A stretch of DNA of 25,680 nt. It comes from JAZGDL01 sp036477795 (GTDB lineage Bacteria; Planctomycetota; Phycisphaerae; UBA1845). The notes under the pieces are model-generated. The model was not told where the DNA came from, made no database searches, and was given only the letters and a program-made list of their open reading frames with translations. Made by a program: the position numbers and the translations under genes. The stretch is taken from assembly GCA_036477795.1 (NCBI GenBank), contig JAZGDL010000153.1, positions 1 to 25,680 on the forward strand, written 5' to 3'. This document shows positions 15,158 through 24,647 of the stretch, piece by piece; the first letter of the stretch is position 1, and every line of letters starts with the position of its first letter.

Positions 15158-15252
15158 ACCGAGAATCCCTTCTCGGTCCCCCGTCGTGGCAGGCCACGGG
15201 AAGGGATTCCCGCAGCGGATGGGTGCGAGAAAGGATTCTCGCACCAGCACTT
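15158..15252 (+). repeat. Cluster of covarying hairpins and 33-bp repeat, right copy
   Basis: Four hairpins in a row: ACCGAGAA-TCCC-TTCTCGGT (15158-15177), CGTGGC-AG-GCCACG (15185-15198), CGGGAA-GGGA-TTCCCG (15197-15212) and GGTGCGAGAA-AGGA-TTCTCGCACC (15222-15245). Three share a GAA-[A/G]GGA-TTC core (the first on the opposite strand), but their outer stem bases differ in compensating pairs. The last belongs to the 33-bp repeat also found at 14051. Confidence 0.75.
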
Positions 15253-15386
15253 GTCGGCGACTTTGCGCTGTACTGCTAAACCCTCCGCCCCAGAGGGTTA
15301 TTCCGATCAAGAGATCGGAGATTCGCTTTAGGGGTGCGATTCCTGGCGAGTTGGGCGGCAGCGGGGTACCCTTATCGCTCGTTTGA

Positions 15387-15395
15387 TGCTATAAT
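15387..15395 (+). promoter_or_regulatory. Extended -10 promoter for the nuclease gene
   Basis: TGCTATAAT at 15387-15395 is a perfect extended -10 element. No good -35 is seen at the right distance, which is usual for extended -10 promoters. Transcription would start near 15402, about 98 nt before the GTG at 15500. Confidence 0.5.
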
Positions 15396-15440
15396 TAGTG
15401 GTTTGTGCGCCGCGGCTATCTGAGCGGGCGTCGGCGAAAG

Positions 15441-15470
15441 CGTAGTTGTCCGTAGTTGTCCGTAGTTGTC
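15441..15470 (+). repeat. Three exact 10-bp tandem repeats in the nuclease leader
   Basis: CGTAGTTGTC is repeated three times without change between the promoter and the ribosome site. Copy number changes would alter leader length by 10 bp steps. Confidence 0.85.
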
Positions 15471-15499
15471 GGGGCGAAGTGTTGTCCTGGGAGGGGCGC

Positions 15500-18400
15500 G
15501 TGCACCGTAAACTGCTTGCCTTTCTATATGCTGCCTTTGCGGTTCCATCGGCTTACGCCCAGGTGGACGTGCGGGTGGCCACCTATAACATCGAGAATCT
15601 TTCCACCACTTCCGGAACTCAATTCAATGCGGCGGTTGCTGTGTTGCAGCGCATGTGCGCCGACGTGGTAACCGTGCAGGAGATCGCCAACACGACGGTG
15701 CTTAACGCGCTGGCGGCGGCGGCGGGCTATGGCGACGCGGTGCTGGCCTCCACCAGCAACGCCATCGACACAAATCCCGATCGCGCCGGGGTGATGAGCA
15801 TTTACGAAATCGTGAGCTTCTCCACAGAGACCTCGATCACGCTTTCCGGCGATCCCTTCGCCAAGGATCTGACCCGCAACTTCATCCTGGCTGAGATCAA
15901 CGTGCCCGGTGGAGCGGAGGACCTGGTGATAATCGCCAATCATTGGAAAGCGGGCGGAACCGCGGACGATGACGAGTTTCGACGCTCGGTCGAGTCCATC
16001 CGATCGATGCAGGCGGCTGACCTCTTCGCTTCCGCGACGATTCCTTACTTCATCGCGGGGGACATGAACGATGATCTCCTGGATGGGGCTGACAGCCCCG
16101 CCAGTTTCAACAGCCTGCCCAGCGGGCTGCCGTTCAGTTTTAATCTGGGCAATGACATCAGTTTTCCGGTGGCCAACGGCGTTTTCAAGGCCCTGCAGGC
16201 TGGAACGGGATCGCAAAACCTCACCGTGGTCAACGCGTTTCAGGTGGACGGCAGCGACGCCACCCGGAAAGCTTCGGGGCGCCGGCTGGACTACTTGTGG
16301 TACAGCGACGCGGTGACGGTGATCGGGTCGGAGGTGTACGACTCGGCGGATGAGGGGTTGGGCGGCGGGCTCACCAAGTGCGGCTCGCCACTATCTACCG
16401 GCACCAGCAACACGGCCTCGGACCATTTGCCGGTCTTCGTGGACATCCGGATCGCAGATGACAGTCCGCCTCCCGACGTCGACATCAACGAGATTCGGAT
16501 TGATCAGCCGGGCGACGACAATGACGAGTACTTCGAGCTGGCAGGTGGCGTGGGGATATCGCTGGACGACGTCTTCTATCTGGTGATCGGGGATGGTGCC
16601 GGGGGTAGCGGGGTGATCGAGGTGGTGGTTAACCTGACCGGGAAATCGCTTGGCGGAACCGGCTTGCTCCTGGCCGCGGAGGACGGCGACACGCTGGGGG
16701 CGGCGGCTGATCTGATCACCACGCTGAACTTCGAGAACAGCGACAATGTCACGCACCTGCTCGTTGAAGGTTTTACTGGCAGCCTGGGTGACGATCTGGA
16801 CACCAATGACGACGGCACTTTCGACGTAACGCCCTGGGCGAACGAGCTCGATCGCATCGCCCTGATCGAGGAGGATAATCCTCCGAGCGGCACGGATTTT
16901 CACTACGGCCCCCCGACGGTGGGGCCCAACGGAGGATTTGTTCCGGCGCACGTATATCGTTGTCCGGACCAGACCGGAGGTTGGCTGATCGGGGCGTTCG
17001 ATCCCGCCGGCGGACAGGACACGCCGGGGACGGCCAACGGCTGCGCCGCCCCCGGGACCGGGGCGTGTTGCGCCGTTCTGACCGGGGTCTGCGAAAGCGG
17101 CATCGCGGAGAATAACTGTCCCAGCCCGTTCTTCGAGTTCACCGAGACCTTGCTGTGCAATCAGCTCGACCCCCAATGCCAGGCGGCGGCGGTGGGGGCG
17201 TGCTGCTTCGTTGACGAATGCTCGGAGCTGGCTGAGGTGGCCTGCGACTTCGAGGGCGGCACCTATAAAGGCGACCAAACCACCTGCGGGGCTGTTCTCT
17301 GCGAGTCGGTCAGCATCAACGAGATTCGCATAGATCAGCCCGGAAATGACACCGACGAGTATTTCGAGTTGGCCGGCCCTTCCGGTGCTTCTCTGGTGGG
17401 GATTACCTACATTGTCCTCGGTGACGGCATCGGCGGCAGCGGCGTTATCGAGGCGGTGGTTGATCTGGACGAGGGCATCATCCCCGCCGACGGGGTCTTT
17501 CTGGCGGCGGAAGACGGGGACACTCTCGGGGCCACTGCTGATCTGCTGACCAGTCTCAACTTCGAGAACACCGACAACGTGACCCATATGTTGCTGCTGG
17601 GATTCACCGGCAGCGTTTTTCAGGACCTGGACACCACCGACGACGGTGTTCTGGATATTGAACCCTGGACGGAGTTGCTGGATTGTGTGGCGTTGATCGA
17701 TGATCCGGGAGGCGGAGAACAGGTCTACTGCGCCACCACCGTCGGCCCGGATACTAGCGTGAACGCCGCCCCCGGTCACGTCTTTCGATGCGCCGACGAG
17801 TGGAGGATCGGTCAGTTCGATCGTGTCGGCGGCGATGACACGCCGGGCTTCGAGGATACGGCTGACACGGACGGCGATGGCGTGCCGGACGGATGCGACC
17901 TGTGCCCCGGTTTCGACGACAGCCTCGACGCCGACACCGACGGTGTACCGGATGACTGTGATGCCTGCCCCGGCTTCGACGATACCCTGGATGGGGACGG
18001 CGACGGCGTGCCCGACGGCTGCGACATCTGTTCCGGCTTTGATGATACGGTTGACACGGACACCGATGGCGTGCCGGACGGATGCGACCTGTGCCCCGGT
18101 TTCGACGACAGCGTCGACACCGACACCGATGGTGTACCGGACGGTTGCGATCTCTGTCCCGGCTTCGACGACACCCTGGACGCGGACGGGGACGGCGTGC
18201 CCGATGCCTGCGACGTCTGTCCCGGGTTCGATGATACGGTTGACACGGACGCCGACGGTGTGCCCGACGGCTGCGACAACTGTCCGGACGTTGCCAACCC
18301 CGGGCAGGAGGACGGCGACGGGAATGGTACCGGGGACGCCTGCGAGGTGTGCCCGGCTCTGACGGTAACCGCCGATTTCAGTTCGCGATACATCGACGTC

Positions 18401-18964
18401 AGACCGGATATTAGCAGTTCGCAAGCGGTCGCACTGCGGGTGGAGTGCGGGGCTGAAGTGGGATGGGTGGCGCTGGTGCAGCAGGACTACGACGACGGTG
18501 CCAACGGCTTAATAAACGTGGGGGTTACGACGGCCGCCTGCGACGACGCCGAATTCCGCACACCGGCCCAGTGGCTGGGCAGCGGTGACCGGCTGGTGGT
18601 AACGGGGCCTATGGTAGCCCCCGACTCGCGCCCCGCCGTGGTGGCGGTGTGTGGAGAGTGCGGCAACCAAGCGGCGGCGGATGCGGTCTGCCCCACGGGT
18701 TCGCAGCGGACCTGGGTCTACTCCGACGCGAGCGGCGACGGGCAGGTAACTTTCTTCGCCGACCTGTTCAAGCAGTTCGGCAACACTGCGGGTGCAGGGT
18801 TCGCCCAGTGGACCGGCCCGGACCGGGGATATGAGGTTGATACCCAGGGACAGGACACGCCGGATCAACAGGTGACGTTTTTTTCGGACATCTTTTCGGC
18901 CTTCGGAGCCACCGCTGCGGGCGGCAGCGAGACCTGGGCGGGTGTGATCTGTGAGTGCCCTTAG
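15500..18964 (+). CDS. Secreted EEP-fold nuclease with lamin-tail domains, TSP3-like repeats and dockerin-like module
   Basis: An extracellular enzyme of 1154 residues. I chose the GTG at 15500 because GGGAGGGG lies just upstream and it opens directly into a signal peptide (VHRKLLAFLYAAFAVPSAYA|Q); upstream in-frame TTG codons lie in the 10-bp repeats. The endonuclease/exonuclease/phosphatase domain (about 23-315) keeps Asn30 (YNIEN), Glu61 (QE), His148 (NHW), Asp188 and Asn190 (GDMND), and Asp308-His309 (SDHLP). This suggests a Mg-dependent nuclease or phosphodiesterase. Two lamin-tail domains follow (from about 327 and 604: INEIRIDQPG), separated by 'GACC' cysteine units. Then come seven TSP3-like calcium repeats (about 788-945) and the C-terminal module shared with GH13-A and the 19582 protein. 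LTD-EEP combinations are known in large extracellular bacterial nucleases. DNA as actual substrate is inferred. Confidence 0.88.
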   Translation: MHRKLLAFLYAAFAVPSAYAQVDVRVATYNIENLSTTSGTQFNAAVAVLQRMCADVVTVQEIANTTVLNALAAAAGYGDAVLASTSNAIDTNPDRAGVMSIYEIVSFSTETSITLSGDPFAKDLTRNFILAEINVPGGAEDLVIIANHWKAGGTADDDEFRRSVESIRSMQAADLFASATIPYFIAGDMNDDLLDGADSPASFNSLPSGLPFSFNLGNDISFPVANGVFKALQAGTGSQNLTVVNAFQVDGSDATRKASGRRLDYLWYSDAVTVIGSEVYDSADEGLGGGLTKCGSPLSTGTSNTASDHLPVFVDIRIADDSPPPDVDINEIRIDQPGDDNDEYFELAGGVGISLDDVFYLVIGDGAGGSGVIEVVVNLTGKSLGGTGLLLAAEDGDTLGAAADLITTLNFENSDNVTHLLVEGFTGSLGDDLDTNDDGTFDVTPWANELDRIALIEEDNPPSGTDFHYGPPTVGPNGGFVPAHVYRCPDQTGGWLIGAFDPAGGQDTPGTANGCAAPGTGACCAVLTGVCESGIAENNCPSPFFEFTETLLCNQLDPQCQAAAVGACCFVDECSELAEVACDFEGGTYKGDQTTCGAVLCESVSINEIRIDQPGNDTDEYFELAGPSGASLVGITYIVLGDGIGGSGVIEAVVDLDEGIIPADGVFLAAEDGDTLGATADLLTSLNFENTDNVTHMLLLGFTGSVFQDLDTTDDGVLDIEPWTELLDCVALIDDPGGGEQVYCATTVGPDTSVNAAPGHVFRCADEWRIGQFDRVGGDDTPGFEDTADTDGDGVPDGCDLCPGFDDSLDADTDGVPDDCDACPGFDDTLDGDGDGVPDGCDICSGFDDTVDTDTDGVPDGCDLCPGFDDSVDTDTDGVPDGCDLCPGFDDTLDADGDGVPDACDVCPGFDDTVDTDADGVPDGCDNCPDVANPGQEDGDGNGTGDACEVCPALTVTADFSSRYIDVRPDISSSQAVALRVECGAEVGWVALVQQDYDDGANGLINVGVTTAACDDAEFRTPAQWLGSGDRLVVTGPMVAPDSRPAVVAVCGECGNQAAADAVCPTGSQRTWVYSDASGDGQVTFFADLFKQFGNTAGAGFAQWTGPDRGYEVDTQGQDTPDQQVTFFSDIFSAFGATAAGGSETWAGVICECP
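17863..18340 (+). repeat. Thrombospondin type-3-like repeat array
   Basis: Seven units of about 20 residues with the pattern DxDxDGVPDxCDxCPGFDD are followed by a final DGDGNGTGDACE. Asp-rich loops and regular Cys fit calcium-binding TSP3 repeats, which would form a rigid stalk between the catalytic and C-terminal parts. Confidence 0.88.
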
Positions 18965-19581
18965 CCACCGGGCCGTGTGGGGCTAAGCTATGCTCTGACA
19001 AGCAGTTGTGCGAATTTAGAAGGGCTCGTGGCAACGGAAAGGTGTAGACCGGATTATCATGCTGGAGCGGCGGATTCTTCTTGCTTTCGCGAGCTTGGCG
19101 GCTTAGTTAGCTGGTAATTGAAGCGCGGCCTATGGGAATTCCCGGGCCGAGGCGTTATACTAGTAGCCTTGAGACGGTACGTTGGCTTGTCTGGATCGGA
19201 GGGTTCTTACGCTGTAGCGCCACCCCTTGTGGGTGGCGCACCCACGCTCCACGCCACCCACAAGGGGTGGCGCTACATTGGGGAGCCGAGGCGTGAACGC
19301 CTGCATTTGAGTCGGGCGGTTTCGGCGACAGGGAGGAGGAAGAGTGACCTGGCATCTGTTGTCAAATCCGTGGACCAGGATTCTCGTGATTGAATATGTC
19401 GGCTTCGATGACGGTTGCGTCTCGCGGCCCTAAGGAGTACTAAGAGCGTGTTCAAGAAGCCCCCTCCCTGACGGTCGGGGCTCGGATAAGACCGAGGTTG
19501 GCGCAGGTTTCAGGACACAGTCTGAATAGGAAACGAAGGAAAAGAACAAGGCACCGAAACTTTTTGTAAGGAGGTCAGAAG
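18965..19581. other. Intergenic region upstream of the giant LTD protein
   Basis: No gene is supported. It holds the long palindrome at 19213-19277 and a short dispersed motif, CTCCCTGACGGTCGGGGCTC, at 19464-19483, related to 25491-25510. A TATACT at 19156-19161 is promoter-like without a clear -35. AAGGAGGT at 19568-19575 is a strong ribosome site 6 nt before the ATG at 19582. Confidence 0.5.
19213..19277. repeat. Long perfect palindrome, copy 1
   Basis: Two 26-bp perfect arms (19213-19238 and 19252-19277) enclose a 13-nt spacer. Each arm contains its own hairpin, CGCCACCC-CTTGT-GGGTGGCG. The single strand can therefore fold either as one 26-bp stem or as two 8-bp stem-loops. A second copy is at 25603-25667. 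Confidence 0.9.
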
Positions 19582-22500
19582 ATGCTTTCACAAGCACGCC
19601 GCCGTACGAGTTATTGGCTCGCGGCCTGTAGTATGATTTGTTGTCTGGGGCCGGCGCCGGCCCACGCCGGGATCGTCATCAACGAGGTTGATTCGGATCA
19701 GCCGGGGACCGACGGCGCGGAATTCGTCGAGCTGTTTGAGATTACCGGGGCCAGCGTCTCGCTGGACGGAATGGTCCTGGTCTTATACAACGGCAACGGC
19801 GACGTGTCGTACAACGCGTTTGACCTGGACGGTCACAGCACCAACGCCAGCGGATACTTCGTGGTGTGTGGGAACGCCGCCAACGTGGCCAACTGCGACC
19901 TGGATGTAACGCCCGACAGCAATCTGCTCCAGAACCAGGCTGAGGCGGTGGCATTGTACACCGGCGACGCCGCGGACTTTCCCAATGGCACAGCCGTTAC
20001 CACTACGAACCTGATCGACGCGGTCGTCTACGACACCGGTGAAGGGGACGATTTCGGATTGCTGGTTCTGCTCAACGGCGGCGAGCCGCAGGTCAACGAG
20101 GGGCCCAGCGGGAACACCAACTCCATCCAGCGTTGCCCAAACGGTTCGGGCGGGGCCCGCAACACGAGTTCCTACCAGCCGGCGACCCCCACCCCCGGGG
20201 CCACCAACAATTGCGCCAGCGATCCCATCGGGGCGTGCTGCAACGCGGGTGCGTTGAGCTGCGTTGACGCCCAGACGGAAACGGAGTGCGGGGCCAACGA
20301 TTGGACGGGAAATACTCTGTGTGTCGAGCTCGACCCGCCGTGCTTTCCCGCCTGCTGTATCACCGGGAATTGCTACGACGGCATCAACCCGGACGTCTGC
20401 ACACAAATGGACGGGACGTCCTTCGCAGGGTTCGCCTGCTCGGCGCCGGAGGTTACTTGCGCGGCGGTGACAGATGTGACCATCAACGAAATCCGGATTG
20501 ATCAGTCCGGTGACGATGACGACGAATACTTTGAGCTCAAGAGCCCCAGCGCCTCAACGGCTCTCACCGGCCTGCATTACATCGTCATCGGGGACAGCTT
20601 CCTTGGTGCGTCCGGCGTCATCGAAGCGATCGTGGATCTGGGCAGCCAATCGACCGACGCAACCGGCTTTTTCGTCGCGGCGGAGGACACCTTCGATCTT
20701 GGCACTCAGGACCTTAACGTCGGAGCGCACCCGGCGCTGAACTTCGAAAATGAAAACGTGACACACCTGCTGGTCAGTGGTTTCACCGGTGTGCTGGACC
20801 AGGACCTGGACACGGATGACGACGGAATACTGGATGGGACCATGCCGTGGACTGGGGTGCTCGATTGCATTTCCGTGATCGAGGCCGTGGGATCCGGCGA
20901 CAAGGTTTATTGTGGTGCGATCCTGGGCCCGGACTCGATTTCAGGATTCGGCCCACGTCACGTGCAGCGTTGTGCGGACCACGACGGCCAATGGCAGATC
21001 GGTACGCACTTCATCCCCGACGGCGGCGACACGCCGGGTGATCCCAACGCATGTGGGGCGTGCTGCTTGGCTGAGGGTTGCACCGACGATCGGGCCTCGC
21101 GGGACTGTCAAACCGATGGAGGGACTTACCAGGGCGACGCTTCCACCTGCGGCACCCTGCCTTCCCCTGGCTGCTCGTTCCGTGACTGCTGCATCATCGG
21201 TGTTTGCGTTGTCAATAAGCAAACGCTGGAGTGTCAGAACCAGGGCGGTCTCGTCCTGGCCACCGACACGGACTGCGGGGACCAGGGCACCCAAGACCAG
21301 CCGTGCCCCGAGCCCCCGTCGGTGATCATTTCCGAGATCATGTACGACCCGGGATCTGAGTCGTCGGAGAACAGAAAGGAAGAGTGGGTGGAGATTTACA
21401 ACACCAGCGCACCCAATAACGAGTGCCCGGACCAGACCACATGCGATCCGCAGGATGGGACCGCCTGCGGCAGCCAGCCCGTGCTGTGTTTGCCGACCAC
21501 GCCTCCGATCGACATCGCCGGCTGGTTCCTGCAGGACAAGGATGGGCGCACCGGCGGATTCCCGGGGGGCACGACGATAGGCCCCCAGGAAGCGGTGGTG
21601 ATCGCCCCCGACGGCAATGAAGTCCCCCAGACGGTGCAGGATTGGCGGGATGCCTGGGATGATGGGTCTGTCAATCCTGCCCTTGGTTTCCAGATCCTGC
21701 TGGTCAGCGACTGGGACAACGAAGCTTTGGGCGGCCCGGAGTTTGGCTTGGGTGGGCTCAGCAACAATCCAGACCCCGACGTGGAAAAGCTTACAGTGCG
21801 TACCAGCTCGGGGGCTACCGTTGATGAGGTCAACTGGGGCGTCGACCCCCCCTGGCCGCTGGGTACTAATAGTCCCAGCATCCGTCTGCTGTGTACTTCC
21901 CTGGACCGGGATGCCAATGACCAGGGCACCAACTGGGTGAGGTCGCTGATCGGCGTCAACGGAGCCATTCACTCCCTCGCTACGCCAGTTTTCGCCGCCG
22001 CGGACGTCGGCTCACCGGGTGTGGTGAAGTGCCCGGACGACGTGACCGGGGCGTGCTGCGATGAACTGGGGGGCTGCTTTGAGACGACCATCGTTTTCTG
22101 CGAAAGTATTCCCGGCAACTTCTCGGGTGATGACACTAACTGCGAGCCGAACCTGTGCGTGGCGTCCGGTACTCCCGGGGCGTGCTGCATCGAGGGCAGG
22201 TGCTTTGACGGGACGTGTTCGGCCCCGCTTCCTCCAACCGCGGACGCCATAATACCTTGCAATACGACTGATGCGAGTTCATGCGACGTCGGTATCGGAG
22301 GGACTCAGGGAACATGTACTGGTCCCGGGCTTACCCCGGCCCAATGCGCAGTCCGCGCCGGGACACCGCTGGGAGATGGTGTACTCTGCTCGGCTATCAC
22401 GGAATGCGATTGTCCCAGCGACGGCCCGGTTCTGATCATTTCGGAAAACGTCGAGGGCGAACACGACACTCAGGACCAATTCGGTCCGAACAATGCCCCG

Positions 22501-24624
22501 CGCTATACGGAGATCACCAACGTGGGTTGCCGAGTTGCCAAACTGGCGGCCTACAGCTTCCAGAATTATCCAAGCTTCACGAACATTCTAGCCGCCGGGA
22601 ACGCAGAAGGCGTCATACTCGGGGCCCGCTGCGACAACGATTGGTCCAGCGCGGGCAAACCCTGTAGTGACAACACTGACTGCACGTCGGGTTCGTGCGT
22701 TGGCAAGCCGACGCTGGCACCGGGCGAATCGTACGTCATAGGTTGGCAGGAGGTGGATCCCAGCGCCGCGGAACCTCCCGTGTGCACGATCACGCGTGCC
22801 CCGTGCACTCCGGGTGCCACTGCCTGCAACAGCGGAGCTGATGGGGAGTGCCAGGTCAGGAATGTTTTCCTGGACCAGTACGGCTTCGAGCCGGACGCCT
22901 TCATGGGCGGCGGGTTCGCCACCGGCGACGACCCCGTGGCCCTGTTCCTCGGTCAGACGGCCCAAGGCAGCAACGGCAGCGACGCCATATTGATCGATAT
23001 CTACGGAGTTATCGCTGCGAATTCACAAGACGTGGTGTGGAACTACACGAACACGGTGGCACGCCGCAAACCGGGCGCACTGACCCCCAACCCTGATTTC
23101 GTTGACGAGAGTCTCGCCCTGGAATGGGACATCGGTCCAGCTCGGAGCGAGGGCCTGCTGATCGGGGCGGACGACGCGGAGCGGACGGCGCTGCTGCTGA
23201 AATTCACCGATCCGGGCAGGCACACGTTCGACTGCGCCGACGCGGCCACGGCCTGTCCGGTTATCGACGCCACCTGCCCGCCGACCCCGCCGAGTACGGC
23301 GGCGACTTGCGGCAACGGCATCGTGGAGTGCAGTGAGGAGTGCGACGACGGGACCACCAACGGGTCGGATAAGAAGTGCACCACCAGTTGCACGCGAACG
23401 TTCTGTGGTGACGGGATCGTTCAGGACCCCAACGGCGAGCTCTTTACGAATACCAACGAGGAGTGCGACGACGGCAACAGCGTCGACGGTGACAAGTGCG
23501 GCAACGACTGCACCCTGCCCGTCTGCGGTGACGGAGTCGCGGAAGGCAACGAGGAGTGCGACGATGGCAACAGCGTCGACGGTGACAAGTGCGGCAACGA
23601 CTGCATCCTGCCCGTCTGTGGTGACGGCGTCACGGAGGGCAACGAGGAGTGCGACGACGGCAACGCCGTCGACGGTGATAAGTGCGGCAACGACTGCACC
23701 TTGCCCGTCTGTGGTGACGGCGTCACGGAAGGCAACGAGGAGTGCGACGACGGCAACACCGCCAACGATGACGGCTGCGACGCGAACTGTCTGAATGAGC
23801 AGGCGGCCTGCCTGCCGCCGGTGGTGATCGGGGATATTTCATCGCGGTACATTGAGATCCAACCGGATGCGAGCGTTACGGATCCGGTGGCGTTTCACAT
23901 TGAGTGCGGCATTAAGGACGGGGATACAGTTTCGAACGAGGGCTGGGTGAAGCTGATTCTCACGGACTACGACGACGGCGGTGGTGTCTTGGTCAACATC
24001 GGGATTACGCAGAACCGTGAGTGTAGGTATGAGTGCGATGACGGCAACACCTGCGATCCGGCTACCAATGAGTGCGCTGTCGACGGGAGCCCGTGCGTTC
24101 CGAAGGATCCGAACACGTGTGATAGTGGTGCGTTGGGCCCGTGCGAATCGACCGTTTGCCCGACAGGGGCCTGCCAGTTGCCCGACTTCCTGACGCCGAA
24201 TCAATGGACCAGCAACGGCGCCAACGCCCTGTATGTCACCGGCTTGGCGGTGTGTCCCAGCCGTCGTGCTACTGCCCCGGGCGGAGCGTCGGACTCGAGA
24301 CCGATGGTGACGGCGCGCTGCGTGGACTGCGCCGCCCCGGACGCGGATCCGGTACAGCCTGCCGATCCGACGTGGGTTTACTGCGACTCCAGCGGCGACG
24401 GGCAGACCACGTTCTTCTCCGACCTGTTCAAGCAGTTCCAAAACACTGCCGCCGCGGGAGGCCCGGCCTTTACGGGGCCCGACGCCGGGATCGAGGTGGA
24501 CACGCAGGGCAACTGGAAGGACGTGCCGGACCAGCAGGTCACCTTCTTCTCTGACATCTTCCAATGTTTCGGTGCCACCGCCGCGGGCGGGGGTACTACA
24601 TGGACGGGGCCGACGTGTCCTTAG
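19582..24624 (+). CDS. Giant secreted lamin-tail/DUF4215 protein with dockerin-like C-terminal module
   Basis: A 1680-residue protein with no recognised catalytic domain. Signal peptide: MLSQARRRTS + LAACSMICCLGPAPAHA|G. Lamin-tail-like domains start near residues 31 (IVINEVDSDQPG), 300 (INEIRIDQSG), 579 (IISEIMYDPG) and perhaps 950 (IISENVEGEHD). Between them are 'GACC' cysteine units (for example about 218-255, 490-535, 830-870). Five DUF4215 repeats occupy about 1243-1407, and the C-terminal module fills 1408-1680. That module carries an extra cysteine-rich stretch of about 55 residues (about 1479-1533, ECDDGNTCDPATNECAVDG) missing from the other two copies. AAGGAGGT gives an ideal ribosome site and a strong terminator follows. 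It is likely an extracellular structural, adhesion or scaffold protein; role inferred. Confidence 0.88.
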   Translation: MLSQARRRTSYWLAACSMICCLGPAPAHAGIVINEVDSDQPGTDGAEFVELFEITGASVSLDGMVLVLYNGNGDVSYNAFDLDGHSTNASGYFVVCGNAANVANCDLDVTPDSNLLQNQAEAVALYTGDAADFPNGTAVTTTNLIDAVVYDTGEGDDFGLLVLLNGGEPQVNEGPSGNTNSIQRCPNGSGGARNTSSYQPATPTPGATNNCASDPIGACCNAGALSCVDAQTETECGANDWTGNTLCVELDPPCFPACCITGNCYDGINPDVCTQMDGTSFAGFACSAPEVTCAAVTDVTINEIRIDQSGDDDDEYFELKSPSASTALTGLHYIVIGDSFLGASGVIEAIVDLGSQSTDATGFFVAAEDTFDLGTQDLNVGAHPALNFENENVTHLLVSGFTGVLDQDLDTDDDGILDGTMPWTGVLDCISVIEAVGSGDKVYCGAILGPDSISGFGPRHVQRCADHDGQWQIGTHFIPDGGDTPGDPNACGACCLAEGCTDDRASRDCQTDGGTYQGDASTCGTLPSPGCSFRDCCIIGVCVVNKQTLECQNQGGLVLATDTDCGDQGTQDQPCPEPPSVIISEIMYDPGSESSENRKEEWVEIYNTSAPNNECPDQTTCDPQDGTACGSQPVLCLPTTPPIDIAGWFLQDKDGRTGGFPGGTTIGPQEAVVIAPDGNEVPQTVQDWRDAWDDGSVNPALGFQILLVSDWDNEALGGPEFGLGGLSNNPDPDVEKLTVRTSSGATVDEVNWGVDPPWPLGTNSPSIRLLCTSLDRDANDQGTNWVRSLIGVNGAIHSLATPVFAAADVGSPGVVKCPDDVTGACCDELGGCFETTIVFCESIPGNFSGDDTNCEPNLCVASGTPGACCIEGRCFDGTCSAPLPPTADAIIPCNTTDASSCDVGIGGTQGTCTGPGLTPAQCAVRAGTPLGDGVLCSAITECDCPSDGPVLIISENVEGEHDTQDQFGPNNAPRYTEITNVGCRVAKLAAYSFQNYPSFTNILAAGNAEGVILGARCDNDWSSAGKPCSDNTDCTSGSCVGKPTLAPGESYVIGWQEVDPSAAEPPVCTITRAPCTPGATACNSGADGECQVRNVFLDQYGFEPDAFMGGGFATGDDPVALFLGQTAQGSNGSDAILIDIYGVIAANSQDVVWNYTNTVARRKPGALTPNPDFVDESLALEWDIGPARSEGLLIGADDAERTALLLKFTDPGRHTFDCADAATACPVIDATCPPTPPSTAATCGNGIVECSEECDDGTTNGSDKKCTTSCTRTFCGDGIVQDPNGELFTNTNEECDDGNSVDGDKCGNDCTLPVCGDGVAEGNEECDDGNSVDGDKCGNDCILPVCGDGVTEGNEECDDGNAVDGDKCGNDCTLPVCGDGVTEGNEECDDGNTANDDGCDANCLNEQAACLPPVVIGDISSRYIEIQPDASVTDPVAFHIECGIKDGDTVSNEGWVKLILTDYDDGGGVLVNIGITQNRECRYECDDGNTCDPATNECAVDGSPCVPKDPNTCDSGALGPCESTVCPTGACQLPDFLTPNQWTSNGANALYVTGLAVCPSRRATAPGGASDSRPMVTARCVDCAAPDADPVQPADPTWVYCDSSGDGQTTFFSDLFKQFQNTAAAGGPAFTGPDAGIEVDTQGNWKDVPDQQVTFFSDIFQCFGATAAGGGTTWTGPTCP
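23308..23802 (+). repeat. Five tandem DUF4215 repeats
   Basis: Five coding repeats with CGDGVxEGNEECDDGNxVDGD and KCGNDC cores; the second has a longer insert (QDPNGELFTNTNEEC). Repeats 3 to 5 are nearly identical in DNA. They are shorter than the type A units in GH13-A and precede the same C-terminal module. Confidence 0.9.
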
Positions 24625-24647
24625 GGGATTGATGTAAAGTAACCTTC

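Noticed and set aside
16391..18424. 677-residue minus-strand open frame opposite the nuclease gene
   Set aside because: It is a stop-poor antisense frame of the EEP/LTD/TSP3 coding sequence, with repeat-like valine-rich peptide and no start signals.
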